32,787 nt of DNA, from assembly GCA_028698615.1 (NCBI GenBank), contig JAQVWF010000004.1:1-32787 (forward strand), given 5' to 3'. The position numbers and the translations under genes are program-made. This document shows positions 22,098 to 31,089 of the stretch, piece after piece. This DNA is from Syntrophorhabdaceae bacterium. Lineage in GTDB: Bacteria; Desulfobacterota; Syntrophorhabdia; Syntrophorhabdales; Syntrophorhabdaceae. Within the stretch, counting starts at the first letter, position 1. The number at the start of each line of letters is the position of its first letter. The notes below the pieces were generated by a model. That model worked only from the letters and a program-made list of their open reading frames with translations, was not told where the DNA came from and ran no database searches.

Positions 22098-25000
22098 ATG
22101 AAAAAAGGGTCGTCTGAGAAACCCGACACCCCTCATTCACACCGGAGAGGGCCGACATCGGCGCCTGACGATCGCGTTGCCGGAAGAAGAAACAGAACCG
22201 GGCTTAAACGTGTGGTCAGGCAGTGGGACGGTTTTCTCAAGGCAACTGTCCAACCCATCTTGATCCTCGACACCAAATTCACCATCGTCTCAGCCAACAA
22301 GAGGGCACAGGAGATAAGCGGCATCCCCGAAATAGAGCTTGTCGGGAGAAAATGCTATGAGGTAATGCATAACAGCAGCGAGCCGGCCCAGGGCTGCCCC
22401 ATGTATTCCATTCTCACGCGGGGGAATCTTGATACCGTCGAAATGGAGATCGGGACGATACACGGAACCTTTCTCGTTTCCTGTGTACCTATTGTGGATG
22501 CATCGGGTTTGCTCCTCGGCGTTGTCCACGTGGCGACGGATATCACGGAGAAGAAGAAGGCCGAACAGCAGCTGAGGGAAAGCGAGGAGAAATATCGCTA
22601 TCTCTTCGAGAACTCGCCCGCCGGCATGTTCAGGAGCTCCCTGAAGGACGGGAGGGTCCTCGATGCCAACCGCACCATGTCGAGAATGCTCGGCATCGAT
22701 AAGGATGAAGACCTGAATGCCATAGATTTCTATGCCGACCCCCAAGACCGGAAACGCTTCACCAGGGCGATCCGGCGCGACAAAAGGATAGAGGGGTATC
22801 AGGTCCGCATGTCAAGACGGGACGGAACTGTCTTCTGGGCACTTGTTTCGGCCCGCCTCGACGACAGGGAACATTACATCGAAGGCGTAGTCGCGGACAT
22901 TACCGCGCAGAAGGAGGCGCAGGAGGCCCTGCGGGAGAGTGAGGAACGATATCGCATCGCTATTGAGAACTCCAACGACTGCGTGGCCATATTCAGGGAT
23001 GGTGTTTACGTCTATGTGAACCAGAAGTATGTCGAGGCCCTGGGGGTCCGTAATGCGGAAGAGATACTGGGAACGGACGTGGGACGGTTCATCCATCCCG
23101 ACGACTATGACCGCATACAACGCTACCGCCGGGGGCGAAGGGAGGGCAAAAATGCCCCCACGCGGTACGAGTTGAGGATAATAGATGTACACGGAAAGGT
23201 CATTTTCTTCGAGGCGGCCATTTCGGTGATAATCTTGAAGGGCGAGCCCGTCACCCTCGTTTTCATGCGGGACATAACGAAACGGAAAGAGGCACAAAGG
23301 GAGTTGGAGGAACAGGTGGAGTTTCTCCAACTCTTCATAGACACGATGCCCAACCCGATCTTCATAAAGGATCCCGAGGGAAGGTTCATGCAGTGCAACA
23401 GGGCATTCGAGGAGTATTACGGTATCTCTCGCCAGTCTATCCGGGGGAAGACGGCTTTCGACGTCCAGGGCGGCGATGACGCGAAGATCCACGCAGCGAA
23501 GGACAGTGACCTCCTGAAAAGAGGGGGGGTCCTTGAATACGATTCAGCGGTCACCGACCCTTCTGGCGCTGTCCACGATGTTATAATCCGCAAGGCGGCC
23601 TTCCGCAAGCCCGATGGCACCCCAGGAGGCATTGTGGGTGTGGTCATTGACGTCACGCAGCTCAGGAGGGCAGGAGAACTGCTCAGGGAGTCGGAGGCGA
23701 AGTACCGCAGCGTTGCCGAAGAGTCCCTCGCGGGTTTCTACATCATCCAGGATGGCCTGTTCCGGTATGTGAACAGGCGCTTCTGCGAGATAACCGGCTA
23801 CAGCTATGATGAAATTGTGGAAAGGATGGCACCTGTTGATCTTGTCTATGATGAAGACAGGCACATCGTCGAAGAGAACTTGAAGAAGCGTTTTGGGGGT
23901 GAGACGAACAGCATCCAGTACAGGTTCCGGATGATACGCAAAAACGCCTCTCTCGCAAGGGTCGAGGTCCTGGGAAGCGTTTTCAGTTACCGGGGGCGCC
24001 CGGCGGCCATCGGGACCCTTCTCGATATCACGAAGGAGGTCATGCTTGAGGAACAGCTTCAGCAGGCGCAAAAGATGGAGGCCATCGGGCAACTGGCGGG
24101 AGGCATTGCCCATGACTTCAACAACATCCTTACCACCATCATGGGTTACTGCGGTCTTCTGGAGACGGAATTGCCACGGGATGATCCCCATCAGCTCTAT
24201 GTCGAGCAGATCAGCGTGGCGTCCGAAAGGGGCGCGCAGCTAACCAGCGGTTTGCTTGCTTTCGGAAGAAAACAGGTAATGGAGGTGAAGCTCCAGAAGA
24301 TCAACGATCTGATAAGAGGAGGGCAAAAACTGCTTGAGAGGCTGCTGCCCGAGGACGTGCGGCTGGAGATCCGCCTTCCTCGCGAAGATTGCACCATACT
24401 CGCGGATTCGACGCAGATCTATCAGCTCCTCATGAACTTCACTACGAACTCACGGGATGCCATGCCGGGCGGAGGGACTCTGATGATCTCCGCTGATATC
24501 GTGTCCATCGATGAGGATTTCATAGCGCGACGAGGGTTAGGCCAGACAGGCAGATATGCGGCCCTCTCATTTGGCGATACCGGCACGGGTATCGATCCCC
24601 GTGTACGGGAAAAGATGTTCGAGCCTTTTTTTACCACAAAAGAACCGGGCAGGGGCACCGGGCTCGGCCTTTCCATTGTCTACGGCATAGTTAAACAGCA
24701 TGGAGGTTTCATTGATGTGGTAAGCGGCCCCGGGGCGGGGACGATGTTCACTGTCTATATTCCCGTGGCGAAAGGTAAAGTGGCGCGCCGGCGTGCCGCG
24801 GCGCCCAGCTGCAAGGGCGGCAGCGAGACCATCCTGATAGCCGAAGACAACGAAAGCGTACGGAAACTTACGAGGGAGGTCCTGTCCAAGGCAGGCTACC
24901 GCGTTCTGGAGGCGGGCGACGGACAGAAGGCCATAGGGCTCTTCAGTGAGCACTCTCATGGTATAGACCTTTCAATTCTCGATGTTGTCATGCCGAACAA

Positions 25001-25190
25001 GAACGGCAGGGAGGTCTACGAAGAGATCGCCGTGATCCGGCCGAATGCGAAAGTGCTTTTTGTAAGTGGGTACACGGCCGACATCATCGTGGATAAAGGG
25101 ATACAGGACGAATCTCTTGAATACCTGTCAAAACCCGTATCGCCATCCCTGCTTCTCAAAAAGGTCAGGGAAATCCTGGACAGGAAATAG
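22098..25190 (+). CDS. Hybrid histidine kinase with five PAS domains and a receiver
   Basis: The protein has 1030 residues from the ATG at 22098 (GGGGGG 4 bp upstream); ATGs at 22044 and 22047 would add 18 or 17. No membrane segment is seen, so it senses from the cytoplasm. Five PAS modules occur at about 45-160, 165-285, 285-410, 410-535 and 540-655, each ending in a D-I-T or D-V-T linker. The first has the QGCPMY motif common in redox-type PAS domains. HisKA ([19 protein letters not shown]) and HATPase ([41 protein letters not shown]) follow. The C-terminal receiver (from about 915) has LILIAEDNE-type acidic residues, phosphoacceptor [11 protein letters not shown] and the YLSKPVS lysine. 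No partner output protein is adjacent. Confidence 0.93.
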   Translation: MKKGSSEKPDTPHSHRRGPTSAPDDRVAGRRNRTGLKRVVRQWDGFLKATVQPILILDTKFTIVSANKRAQEISGIPEIELVGRKCYEVMHNSSEPAQGCPMYSILTRGNLDTVEMEIGTIHGTFLVSCVPIVDASGLLLGVVHVATDITEKKKAEQQLRESEEKYRYLFENSPAGMFRSSLKDGRVLDANRTMSRMLGIDKDEDLNAIDFYADPQDRKRFTRAIRRDKRIEGYQVRMSRRDGTVFWALVSARLDDREHYIEGVVADITAQKEAQEALRESEERYRIAIENSNDCVAIFRDGVYVYVNQKYVEALGVRNAEEILGTDVGRFIHPDDYDRIQRYRRGRREGKNAPTRYELRIIDVHGKVIFFEAAISVIILKGEPVTLVFMRDITKRKEAQRELEEQVEFLQLFIDTMPNPIFIKDPEGRFMQCNRAFEEYYGISRQSIRGKTAFDVQGGDDAKIHAAKDSDLLKRGGVLEYDSAVTDPSGAVHDVIIRKAAFRKPDGTPGGIVGVVIDVTQLRRAGELLRESEAKYRSVAEESLAGFYIIQDGLFRYVNRRFCEITGYSYDEIVERMAPVDLVYDEDRHIVEENLKKRFGGETNSIQYRFRMIRKNASLARVEVLGSVFSYRGRPAAIGTLLDITKEVMLEEQLQQAQKMEAIGQLAGGIAHDFNNILTTIMGYCGLLETELPRDDPHQLYVEQISVASERGAQLTSGLLAFGRKQVMEVKLQKINDLIRGGQKLLERLLPEDVRLEIRLPREDCTILADSTQIYQLLMNFTTNSRDAMPGGGTLMISADIVSIDEDFIARRGLGQTGRYAALSFGDTGTGIDPRVREKMFEPFFTTKEPGRGTGLGLSIVYGIVKQHGGFIDVVSGPGAGTMFTVYIPVAKGKVARRRAAAPSCKGGSETILIAEDNESVRKLTREVLSKAGYRVLEAGDGQKAIGLFSEHSHGIDLSILDVVMPNKNGREVYEEIAVIRPNAKVLFVSGYTADIIVDKGIQDESLEYLSKPVSPSLLLKKVREILDRK

Positions 25191-25208
25191 AAGACCCTTA
25201 ACGGTCCT

Positions 25209-25781
25209 CTATATCTTGAGTATTATCTCCGCCAGTGCGCGTTTCGGAACATGGTGGACCTGGTCGGAGTCCCGCCAGTATTTGATGTCCCCGTTCTTCA
25301 CCTTGTCGATGACAACCTGTTCTTTGGGCACCCCCAGGGCGATGGCCAGGAGGACCTGATATTGCTGAGGTATCTTGAGAAGGGCGCTCAGACGGTCTTT
25401 TTGAATATTGGAGAGCATGCATCCGCCAAGCCCCATTTCCGTCGCTCCCAGAAGTATGCTCTGGGCGGCAATTCCATGATCGCACCCGAAGTCATTCGTC
25501 AGCGACGTGTCGCCGACGATGATAATATAGGCCGCAGGCCTTTCACCTTCCCCGGGACCCGGCCAGTCTCTCAGATAACCCGCCCAGGCAAGACAGGAGA
25601 ATATGCCTGCGTTCGACCCTGGGTCACGGGAAAGGATGAACCTCAAGGGCTGCAGGTTCCTTGCCGACGGTGAAAGCCGGGCAAGCTCGACGAGGGCCTT
25701 GAGCTGCTGCAAGCTGACAGCTTCCTTCTCCTGAAACCGCCGGCAGCTCCTGCTCTTTGTGACGAGTTCCAGTATAGTCAT
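25209..25781 (-). CDS. Nitroreductase-family protein, copy 1
   Basis: Counted from the ATG at 25781 the protein has 190 residues, the same length as its upstream paralogue. The FMN-binding nitroreductase fold is seen in SRSCRRFQEKEAVS (phosphate-binding Arg residues), LARLSPSARNLQPLRF, the DHGIAAQSILLGATEMGLGGCML helix and LAIALGVPKE. It would be an FMN-dependent, NAD(P)H-using oxidoreductase; the substrate is unknown. A longer frame to 25925 crosses the dispersed repeat and is not believed. Identity to the other copy is about 60% by eye. It is convergent with the hybrid kinase. Confidence 0.87.
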   Translation of the reverse strand: MTILELVTKSRSCRRFQEKEAVSLQQLKALVELARLSPSARNLQPLRFILSRDPGSNAGIFSCLAWAGYLRDWPGPGEGERPAAYIIIVGDTSLTNDFGCDHGIAAQSILLGATEMGLGGCMLSNIQKDRLSALLKIPQQYQVLLAIALGVPKEQVVIDKVKNGDIKYWRDSDQVHHVPKRALAEIILKI

Positions 25782-25813
25782 ATTACCACCCACCTGTACC
25801 TCCAAGTGTAGAT

Positions 25814-25960
25814 GGGCACACCTGTCTGCGCGGAAACGCGCAAACGGCCAGACACGGTAGAAACAAACAAAGTCGTGATGTCCTGATGTGCTGTTATGTC
25901 CATGCGTCCTTCTCTCTTTCCGCATGTGCCCGTAGGCGCGAAGCTCCGACCCGTGTGCCC
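25814..25960. repeat. Dispersed intergenic element, copy 2
   Basis: A 147-bp stretch between the nitroreductase genes is bounded by GGGCACAC (25814-25821) and GTGTGCCC (25953-25960). Its right 36 bp (25923-25958) match 10905-10940 at 33 of 36 positions, and TCTGCGCG is shared near the left end (25825 and 10811). The element ends 10-12 bp from the stop of the upstream nitroreductase gene, the same setting as copy 1. Confidence 0.55.
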
Positions 25961-25970
25961 CTGTGCATCC

Positions 25971-26543
25971 CTACAGGTCAAGTATGACCTCGTGGAGAGG
26001 ACGTTTGGGAACGTGGTGGACCTTGTTGATATCGCGCCAGTAGGCGGTAATCCCGTCCTTTGCGTCCGTGACGACAACGCGTTCCCTGGGAACGCCCAGG
26101 GCAATGACGAGAAGTATCTCGTATCCCGGGGGTATTCCGAGGAGCGACGCTAACCTGGTCTTTTCGACCTGTGCGAACATATAGCCGCCGAGGCCCATCT
26201 CCGTGGCGCCGAGCAATATGGTCTGCGCGGCAATGCCATGGTCGCAGGAGAAGTTTTTTGTGACGGAGGTGTCGCCCAGGACGATGATGTATCCTGCCGG
26301 CCGCCTGCCTTCGGCGGGCCCCCTGGAACCCTTGACGTAATCTTCCCAGACAAGGCAGGAGAAAATCGAACCATTGCGTACGGGGTCATTGGAGAGGACA
26401 AATTTGAGGGGTTGAAGGTTTCCCGCAGACGGTGAAAGCCGGGCGAGCTCCACGAGACCCTGAAGCCGCTCGATGCTTATGGACTCACTCTCCTGAAAGC
26501 GCCGGTGGCTCCGGTTCCTTGTGATCAGTTCAAGGAGATCCAT
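25971..26543 (-). CDS. Nitroreductase-family protein, copy 2
   Basis: The 190-residue protein has NRSHRRFQESES at the N-terminus (FMN phosphate contacts), LARLSPSAGNLQPLKF, DHGIAAQTILLGATEMGLGGYMF, LVIALGVPRE and the shared end VHHVPKRPLHEVIL. It is a cytoplasmic flavin oxidoreductase homologous along its whole length to the next gene, so the pair arose by tandem duplication. A TTGCAT-N16-TATAGT promoter lies 6 bp before the ATG and no Shine-Dalgarno is visible. The substrate is unknown. Confidence 0.87.
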   Translation of the reverse strand: MDLLELITRNRSHRRFQESESISIERLQGLVELARLSPSAGNLQPLKFVLSNDPVRNGSIFSCLVWEDYVKGSRGPAEGRRPAGYIIVLGDTSVTKNFSCDHGIAAQTILLGATEMGLGGYMFAQVEKTRLASLLGIPPGYEILLVIALGVPRERVVVTDAKDGITAYWRDINKVHHVPKRPLHEVILDL

Positions 26544-26549
26544 ACAGGA

Positions 26550-26577
26550 ACTATAGCATAGGCGGAGGATGATGCAA
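26550..26577 (-). promoter_or_regulatory. Promoter of the nitroreductase pair, probably leaderless
   Basis: On the minus strand TTGCAT (26572-26577), a 16-bp spacer and extended -10 TGcTATAGT (TATAGT at 26550-26555) precede the ATG at 26543 by 6 bp. The predicted +1 is at the start codon. Confidence 0.5.
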
Positions 26578-26587
26578 CCAAAAGATC

Positions 26588-26730
26588 GTTTCAGGCCTCA
26601 GGTTTCACGTCTCAGGTTAAAGACAAGGACCGGAAACACCTGCTCCAATCAGCTGCGCTGGTCAGCAATTGCGTTGACAACCGGCCTCTGCAAAGACTCT
26701 GCTCCTTGTCTTCCGGCCTGAAACCTGGGA
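26588..26730. repeat. Nested imperfect inverted repeat with TTTCAGG copies
   Basis: CAGGTTTCA (26599-26607) and AAGACAAGG (26620-26628) have perfect complements at 26719-26727 and 26704-26712, in nested order. The left arm also carries the repeat copy TCAGGTTTCACGTCTCAGG seen at 4741-4766. The element fills the gap between the GalT-like and nitroreductase genes; no gene is present. Confidence 0.45.
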
Positions 26731-26741
26731 CCGTCCTTTTC

Positions 26742-27770
26742 TCATTTGAAGTAGGGTTTTATTTCTCGACACAGGTCCTCGGGCAGGACCACGCATATGG
26801 GTTCTGAGAGGATGGCCTGGAAGAAATTGAGGTCGGGGGCAAAATCCCGCGTATTCAGGAATGTCCGGGGAACGATCCGGAAATAGGCGCTGAAATGCTC
26901 CTGGTGCGGGGGACCGAAAGAGAAGGATGCGTTGAAGCTGAAGACGCCTGCGTCCTCGTAATAGCGGAAGAGCCGTTCGAGGCCGGCAACAAGGTTGTCG
27001 ATATCGTCGCTGGAAAGGTCGTGGATGGAAAAGACGTCGGGAAAAACGCACAGGACCTCTCCGAGCAGTCCAAGAGAAACAAAAGGGGCGAGCCAGTATC
27101 CCGAGCCGATCCTTGCGATGTACCGCACGTTGTCGGCCGCCTCCTGCTTTGCGAGGGCATACCAGTAATTCTCCCCGTGGCGGCCTGCAAAGTCGTGCGA
27201 GGCCGATAGCTCATCCATGAACTGGTTGCCCGGATAGGCGGTTGCGAAATATTGCTGATGGGGATGGACGAGGCCGCCGCCGGAAGGAGGCATGTAATTC
27301 CACGTCATCAGGTGATACGGCAAAGACGTGTCGAGGGCCGCTATACGGCGCAGGAAGTCCATGCCCAGGGAAAAGGCGTCGCGGAGCCTCTCTTTCGTGA
27401 GGTCCCTCAGGCCCACGACGTGATCGTCGGTCATGACGACGACGCCGCTGTGGACGTCGTAGGGAAAAAGGTTGGGTATGAGAAGTGCCTCGCCGCGGGC
27501 GAGCCTCCCTTCCGGGACGACTTCGGGTGTGAATTTTGGTGTCGCCTTCTCACGCTGTTCGGCACAGAAGGGGCAAAAGCCCTTCACGGCAGGTTTATGG
27601 TACCCGGCGAGGTCGAGTTTCTGCGGTTTGATGGCGCCGAAATGAGAGAAGTGACAGGTCCTGCCGGTCAACGGGTCGATACGCACCTGGAAGCGCACGG
27701 TGGTGGGGGCGAAACCTTTCCGCGGGTCAAGAAATGTGCTTTCCGATTCGATCTTCTTGAATTCGATCAT
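26742..27770 (-). CDS. GalT-like (HIT superfamily) nucleotidyltransferase/phosphorylase
   Basis: Counted from the ATG at 27770 the protein has 342 residues, about the length of GalT (345-350). Residues 66-69 are CPFC (first zinc ligands) and the catalytic motif GLVHPHQQ (HPHQQ at 169-173) replaces the HPHGQ of GalT. Also seen are IPNLFPYDVHSGVVVM and, near the C-terminus, FNASFSFGPPHQEHFSAYFRIVPR, which matches the second His-containing half. It probably moves a nucleotidyl or phosphate group between a sugar phosphate and a nucleotide sugar. The operon (glgC, glycosyltransferase, treY) fits glucose-1-phosphate chemistry, for instance an ADP-glucose phosphorylase. An extension to 27947 overlaps the previous gene and is rejected. 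Confidence 0.8.
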   Translation of the reverse strand: MIEFKKIESESTFLDPRKGFAPTTVRFQVRIDPLTGRTCHFSHFGAIKPQKLDLAGYHKPAVKGFCPFCAEQREKATPKFTPEVVPEGRLARGEALLIPNLFPYDVHSGVVVMTDDHVVGLRDLTKERLRDAFSLGMDFLRRIAALDTSLPYHLMTWNYMPPSGGGLVHPHQQYFATAYPGNQFMDELSASHDFAGRHGENYWYALAKQEAADNVRYIARIGSGYWLAPFVSLGLLGEVLCVFPDVFSIHDLSSDDIDNLVAGLERLFRYYEDAGVFSFNASFSFGPPHQEHFSAYFRIVPRTFLNTRDFAPDLNFFQAILSEPICVVLPEDLCREIKPYFK

Positions 27771-27825
27771 TCCTGTGGTATCCTCTGTCCCCGGCTTAAA
27801 ACTTGATCGCTTAAAGCCCGACACC

Positions 27826-28536
27826 TTACAGGGGATCGATATCGTCCCGCCTTCCTTTGTCTTCCTCTTCCTTCTCCCCGACGCCTTTTTGCAGGTACGT
27901 CCTGGCAATGTCCTGGCCGCCGAAGCCAAAGGCGATGGCAAGCGCAAGGACTATGCCGCCGAAGATGATCGCAAAGGCTATGAGCACGGTCTCCCTGCCT
28001 ATGCCGAGCTGTTCCATGGCCATTGTGGCCGAAAGAATGAAAACGGTGATCTTCACAAGTCTGCCAACGAGGCCGGCCCTTCTCAGACCCGCGTTGACTG
28101 AGGCAATGAGAGCGGCCCTTCCGAAGAAGTTGCTGAAGAGATAGCCGAAGAGCAGGATCACCGCGGCCGTGAAGACATTCGGGAGATAGAGGAAAAAGCG
28201 ATCAAGGAGGTGCTCCACAGTGGGTATCTTCAATGTCTGCACCGCCACGACGGCAAACGTGAAGACAACGAGCCACCCTATGATCCTTGCGACGAAATTC
28301 GAAAGAGAGTCCTTGATACCGCCCTTGAGAAGCATCTCGAAAAGCCCGAGGCGCTCGGCCATTTTATCGAGGTTGATGGCGCGGAATATCCTCAGAAAGA
28401 CGATTCTGAACACCGCCGCCAGGACGATGCCGACAATGAGAAGCGCCAGGGAGGTGAGGAAATTCGGCATGAACGTCAGGAACTTTTCGTAGGAGCTTTC
28501 GAAGGGTTCTATGATGATCCTCTGAAGTAAATTCAT
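27826..28536 (-). CDS. Small mechanosensitive-channel-like membrane protein (conserved TM helix type)
   Basis: The 236-residue protein has about five membrane segments: LTSLALLIVGIVLAAVFRIV, IGWLVVFTFAVVAVQTL, VFTAAVILLFGYLFSNFFG, KITVFILSATMAMEQLGI and AFAIIFGGIVLALAIAFGFGG. The repeated amphipathic pattern and the GIGRETVLIAFAIIFGGIVLALAIAFG unit match the PF05552 conserved TM helix. The beta domain of MscS is missing and the C-terminus is a short charged tail. Such proteins are probably osmolyte-release channels or their relatives. It lies between the glycosyltransferase and GalT-like genes of the osmolyte operon, which supports an osmotic role. Channel activity is not proven by sequence. 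Confidence 0.78.
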   Translation of the reverse strand: MNLLQRIIIEPFESSYEKFLTFMPNFLTSLALLIVGIVLAAVFRIVFLRIFRAINLDKMAERLGLFEMLLKGGIKDSLSNFVARIIGWLVVFTFAVVAVQTLKIPTVEHLLDRFFLYLPNVFTAAVILLFGYLFSNFFGRAALIASVNAGLRRAGLVGRLVKITVFILSATMAMEQLGIGRETVLIAFAIIFGGIVLALAIAFGFGGQDIARTYLQKGVGEKEEEDKGRRDDIDPL

Positions 28537-28554
28537 GTAAGGCCCCCTTTTATT

Positions 28555-29817
28555 TTACTTCCAGCGGTCCGAAAAGGACGGTTTTAGCCTCTCGTACACC
28601 CCGCAGAGACTGTCGATCTTGCCTTCCACCTCGGGTCCGCTGCTTTCCCAGACCTCCAGGACGAATGACGCCGTGCGCCCGACGTACAACGGGGTCAGGG
28701 ATTTGAGGAGATGTTCCTTGTTGAGGACGTTGCGGTGCGCGGCAAGGGCAAAACTGTATATGATATCCACCCACACGGTGTCAGGCATGTGGAAGCCATC
28801 CCGGGACGCATTGGCCAGTTTTTTGAGGAAACCCAGCGTCTTCCCTGAAAGGATGTTTTCCCAGACGGAGGACAATTCCCTGGCGCCAAGGGTGAATTTG
28901 TCGATCATCCTCTGGATATTGACGCTTACGGGTTCAAGGCCCACCTCGTAGGTGAACCCGAAGACGGGAACCGCCTGGGCAGACCTCACGTTCTTCCAGG
29001 TTTGCGGGTATTCCTCCATGAGGTCGAAGGTCGCCCCCACGACCTGGTAAAGCATGGCGCTCAGGTCCGCCCCCGGGTCCTTCGCATCGTGGATCTTTGC
29101 CCCAAGAAAGGCCTGGCAGACGCGAAAATCGTTGGCAATTGCCGTCGTCGTCATCCAGATGTCTATCCCGTAGCGGGCAACATCGGTATCCCAGACATCC
29201 TTGGTGAGATAGAACCGGGCCAGTTTGCCGGAAAAGCCAAAGTCGCCCCCTATCGGCTGCCGTACGTTCTTTCCGTAGAGGGCCCGCGTCAGGGGATAGA
29301 CTATGCTGTTGGTGATCGTCCCGTCGTATTTATGGCGATGGTAAAGGGGCGTCACGTAATCAAAACCGTCGTCCACTACGGGCTTGATGAGAAGCTCTAT
29401 CCATTCCGGGGTGATGCTGCGCAGATCGGAATCCACCACGGCGCACGCCTTTACATTGAGGGCCCGCGCAATCTGGAAAATGGTCCTGAAAGCGCTGCCC
29501 TTGCCAGGGATACCGTGGTAGGGGATGGCGATCTTGGAAAAGGATTCCACACGGTGGGACAGCAGGATCGAACGGAAATCATCGATGGTGGTGTCGTGGA
29601 CGACATCCATCGTGCCGTCCGTCGACCCCCCGTCGGAATTGACGAGGACCGTCTTCTTTTCGGGGAAATACTTTGCAAGGCCCGCCTGCACGGCCCGCAC
29701 GACATGGCCGATGGACCGGGCGTTGTTGTAGCTCGGGATGCCTACCAGGATGTCGGCATCGCCGATCTGGGTCACTCGCGAATGGATGTCCTGTCTCTGA
29801 ATCACAGTCTCGTTCAT
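28555..29817 (-). CDS. GT-A glycosyltransferase, glucosyl/mannosyl-glycerate synthase-like
   Basis: The 420-residue protein has a GT-A core: DILVGIPSYNNARSIGHVVRAV, VNSDGGSTDGTMDVV, GIPGKGSAFR (phosphosugar-contact Lys106), the metal-binding DSD at 129-131 (VVDSDLRS) and the acceptor motif RQPIGGDFGFS (186-196). A helical C-terminal domain of about 150 residues follows. These features are those of GT2/GT78/GT81 enzymes that transfer sugar from a nucleotide sugar to a small acceptor such as glycerate or 3-phosphoglycerate. It follows glgC by 15 bp, so ADP-glucose is a likely donor, but that is inference. It is cytoplasmic. GGGGGAT upstream supports the start. Confidence 0.78.
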   Translation of the reverse strand: MNETVIQRQDIHSRVTQIGDADILVGIPSYNNARSIGHVVRAVQAGLAKYFPEKKTVLVNSDGGSTDGTMDVVHDTTIDDFRSILLSHRVESFSKIAIPYHGIPGKGSAFRTIFQIARALNVKACAVVDSDLRSITPEWIELLIKPVVDDGFDYVTPLYHRHKYDGTITNSIVYPLTRALYGKNVRQPIGGDFGFSGKLARFYLTKDVWDTDVARYGIDIWMTTTAIANDFRVCQAFLGAKIHDAKDPGADLSAMLYQVVGATFDLMEEYPQTWKNVRSAQAVPVFGFTYEVGLEPVSVNIQRMIDKFTLGARELSSVWENILSGKTLGFLKKLANASRDGFHMPDTVWVDIIYSFALAAHRNVLNKEHLLKSLTPLYVGRTASFVLEVWESSGPEVEGKIDSLCGVYERLKPSFSDRWK

Positions 29818-29832
29818 GGATCCCCCTGGCTT

Positions 29833-31089
29833 TTACGCTCCCGCCACGGTTATTCCACTCTTGACCTCCCGTGGAAAAGTCCCTGGTCCGAGCATGGGGT
29901 CGATGATGCAGTTCGTGCCTATAGTGATCCCCTCGGGAATGACCGTCCGTTTTCCGATGACGGTGAGACCCGAGTAAAGATGTTCCGGATGAGTAACGTT
30001 GACTATTTTCGGGTCTCCGAAACCGACCGAGGAATGCGCCCCGACCGACACCTCTTTGTCCATGATGGAGCGCTCGACCCGCGCTCCTTCGCCTATGCGG
30101 CAGTCATGCATAATGATGGAATCACGCACCGAAGCGTTCCGTTCAATTACTACGCCGGGAGAAAGGACGCAGTTCTCCACGTTCCCGTCGATGGTGCAGC
30201 CGGGAGATACGATGGAACGCGTTACCCGGGCGGAAGAGGATACGAAGACGGGAGGCCTGTCAAAAGTCGGTCCGGCGGCGTTTATATTCGTCATTGTCTT
30301 CCATGACCCCGGGTCTATCCCCGACAAGGGATCGAGGAGGCCCATGTTGGCGTCCCAGTAGGCCTGAACGGTGCCGACGTCCCGCCAGTATCCATCAAAG
30401 GAATAGGCGTAGACCACCTTTTCATCGAGGGCCCGGGGGATGAGGTTGTGCCCGAAATCATCCTCCCTGGATTCCAAGAGGAGGTCTATCAAATACTTTC
30501 TGTCGAAAACATATATCCCCATGGACGCCAGGTTGGACCTCGCGCGGGGCGATTTCTCCTCCCACTGCGTTATCCTCTTGTTATCGTCTACGATGGCGGT
30601 CCCGAACTGGTATGTCTCCTCCCAGGGCACGGGAATGGTGGCGATGGTGACACGGGCCTTCTTTTCCCGATGGAAGGAAACCATCCGGCGATAGTCCATG
30701 TGATAGACATGGTCTCCCGAGAGGATCATGATCTCGTCGCTCTGTGCCGACATGACGAAAGAAATGTTCTGCCGCACAGCATCGGCGGTTCCCCTGTACC
30801 AATCCCAATCCTCCTCCCCTGTCTTGGGGGGGAAGATCTTTACGCTGCGCGACCGGCCCGACAGGTCCCAGCAAGAGCCGTCGCCGATATGGTCCATGAG
30901 GGAAAGGGGCTTGTACTGGGTGAGGACGGCCACGCTGGACATGCCCGAGTTTCCTATATTGCTGAGGGTAAAATCGATTATCCTGTATATGCCGCCGAAG
31001 GGGACGGCCGGTTTTGCCCTGTGCCGCACGAGGATATTGAGCCTGCTTCCAACTCCGCCTGCCAGAAGGATCGCCGCCGGACCTTTCAT
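29833..31089 (-). CDS. glgC: Glucose-1-phosphate adenylyltransferase (catalytic type)
   Basis: This 418-residue ADP-glucose pyrophosphorylase has the N-terminal loop LAGGVGSRLNIL with Arg16 intact, KPAVPFGG, the catalytic Asp126 in LSGDHVYHMDY, MGIYVFDRKYL and the second metal Asp237 in GYWRDVGT. The C-terminal left-handed beta-helix (about 290-400) has hexapeptide repeats such as IVSPGCTIDGNVENCVLSPG. It makes ADP-glucose from glucose-1-phosphate and ATP. It overlaps the upstream paralogue by 4 bp (ATGA), so a 1:1 hetero-oligomer is likely. The KSPR sequence in place of the usual EKP is a small oddity. Confidence 0.94.
   Translation of the reverse strand: MKGPAAILLAGGVGSRLNILVRHRAKPAVPFGGIYRIIDFTLSNIGNSGMSSVAVLTQYKPLSLMDHIGDGSCWDLSGRSRSVKIFPPKTGEEDWDWYRGTADAVRQNISFVMSAQSDEIMILSGDHVYHMDYRRMVSFHREKKARVTIATIPVPWEETYQFGTAIVDDNKRITQWEEKSPRARSNLASMGIYVFDRKYLIDLLLESREDDFGHNLIPRALDEKVVYAYSFDGYWRDVGTVQAYWDANMGLLDPLSGIDPGSWKTMTNINAAGPTFDRPPVFVSSSARVTRSIVSPGCTIDGNVENCVLSPGVVIERNASVRDSIIMHDCRIGEGARVERSIMDKEVSVGAHSSVGFGDPKIVNVTHPEHLYSGLTVIGKRTVIPEGITIGTNCIIDPMLGPGTFPREVKSGITVAGA

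Noticed and set aside
25782-25925. N-terminal extension of the downstream nitroreductase
   Set aside because: It covers the repeat element, and the paralogue of equal length begins at the chosen ATG.
27771-27947. N-terminal extension of the GalT-like gene
   Set aside because: It overlaps the end of the channel-like gene in another frame and is basic low-complexity sequence without family similarity.
29002-30306. 434-codon plus-strand frame opposite the glycosyltransferase and glgC
   Set aside because: Antisense shadow of two clear genes.
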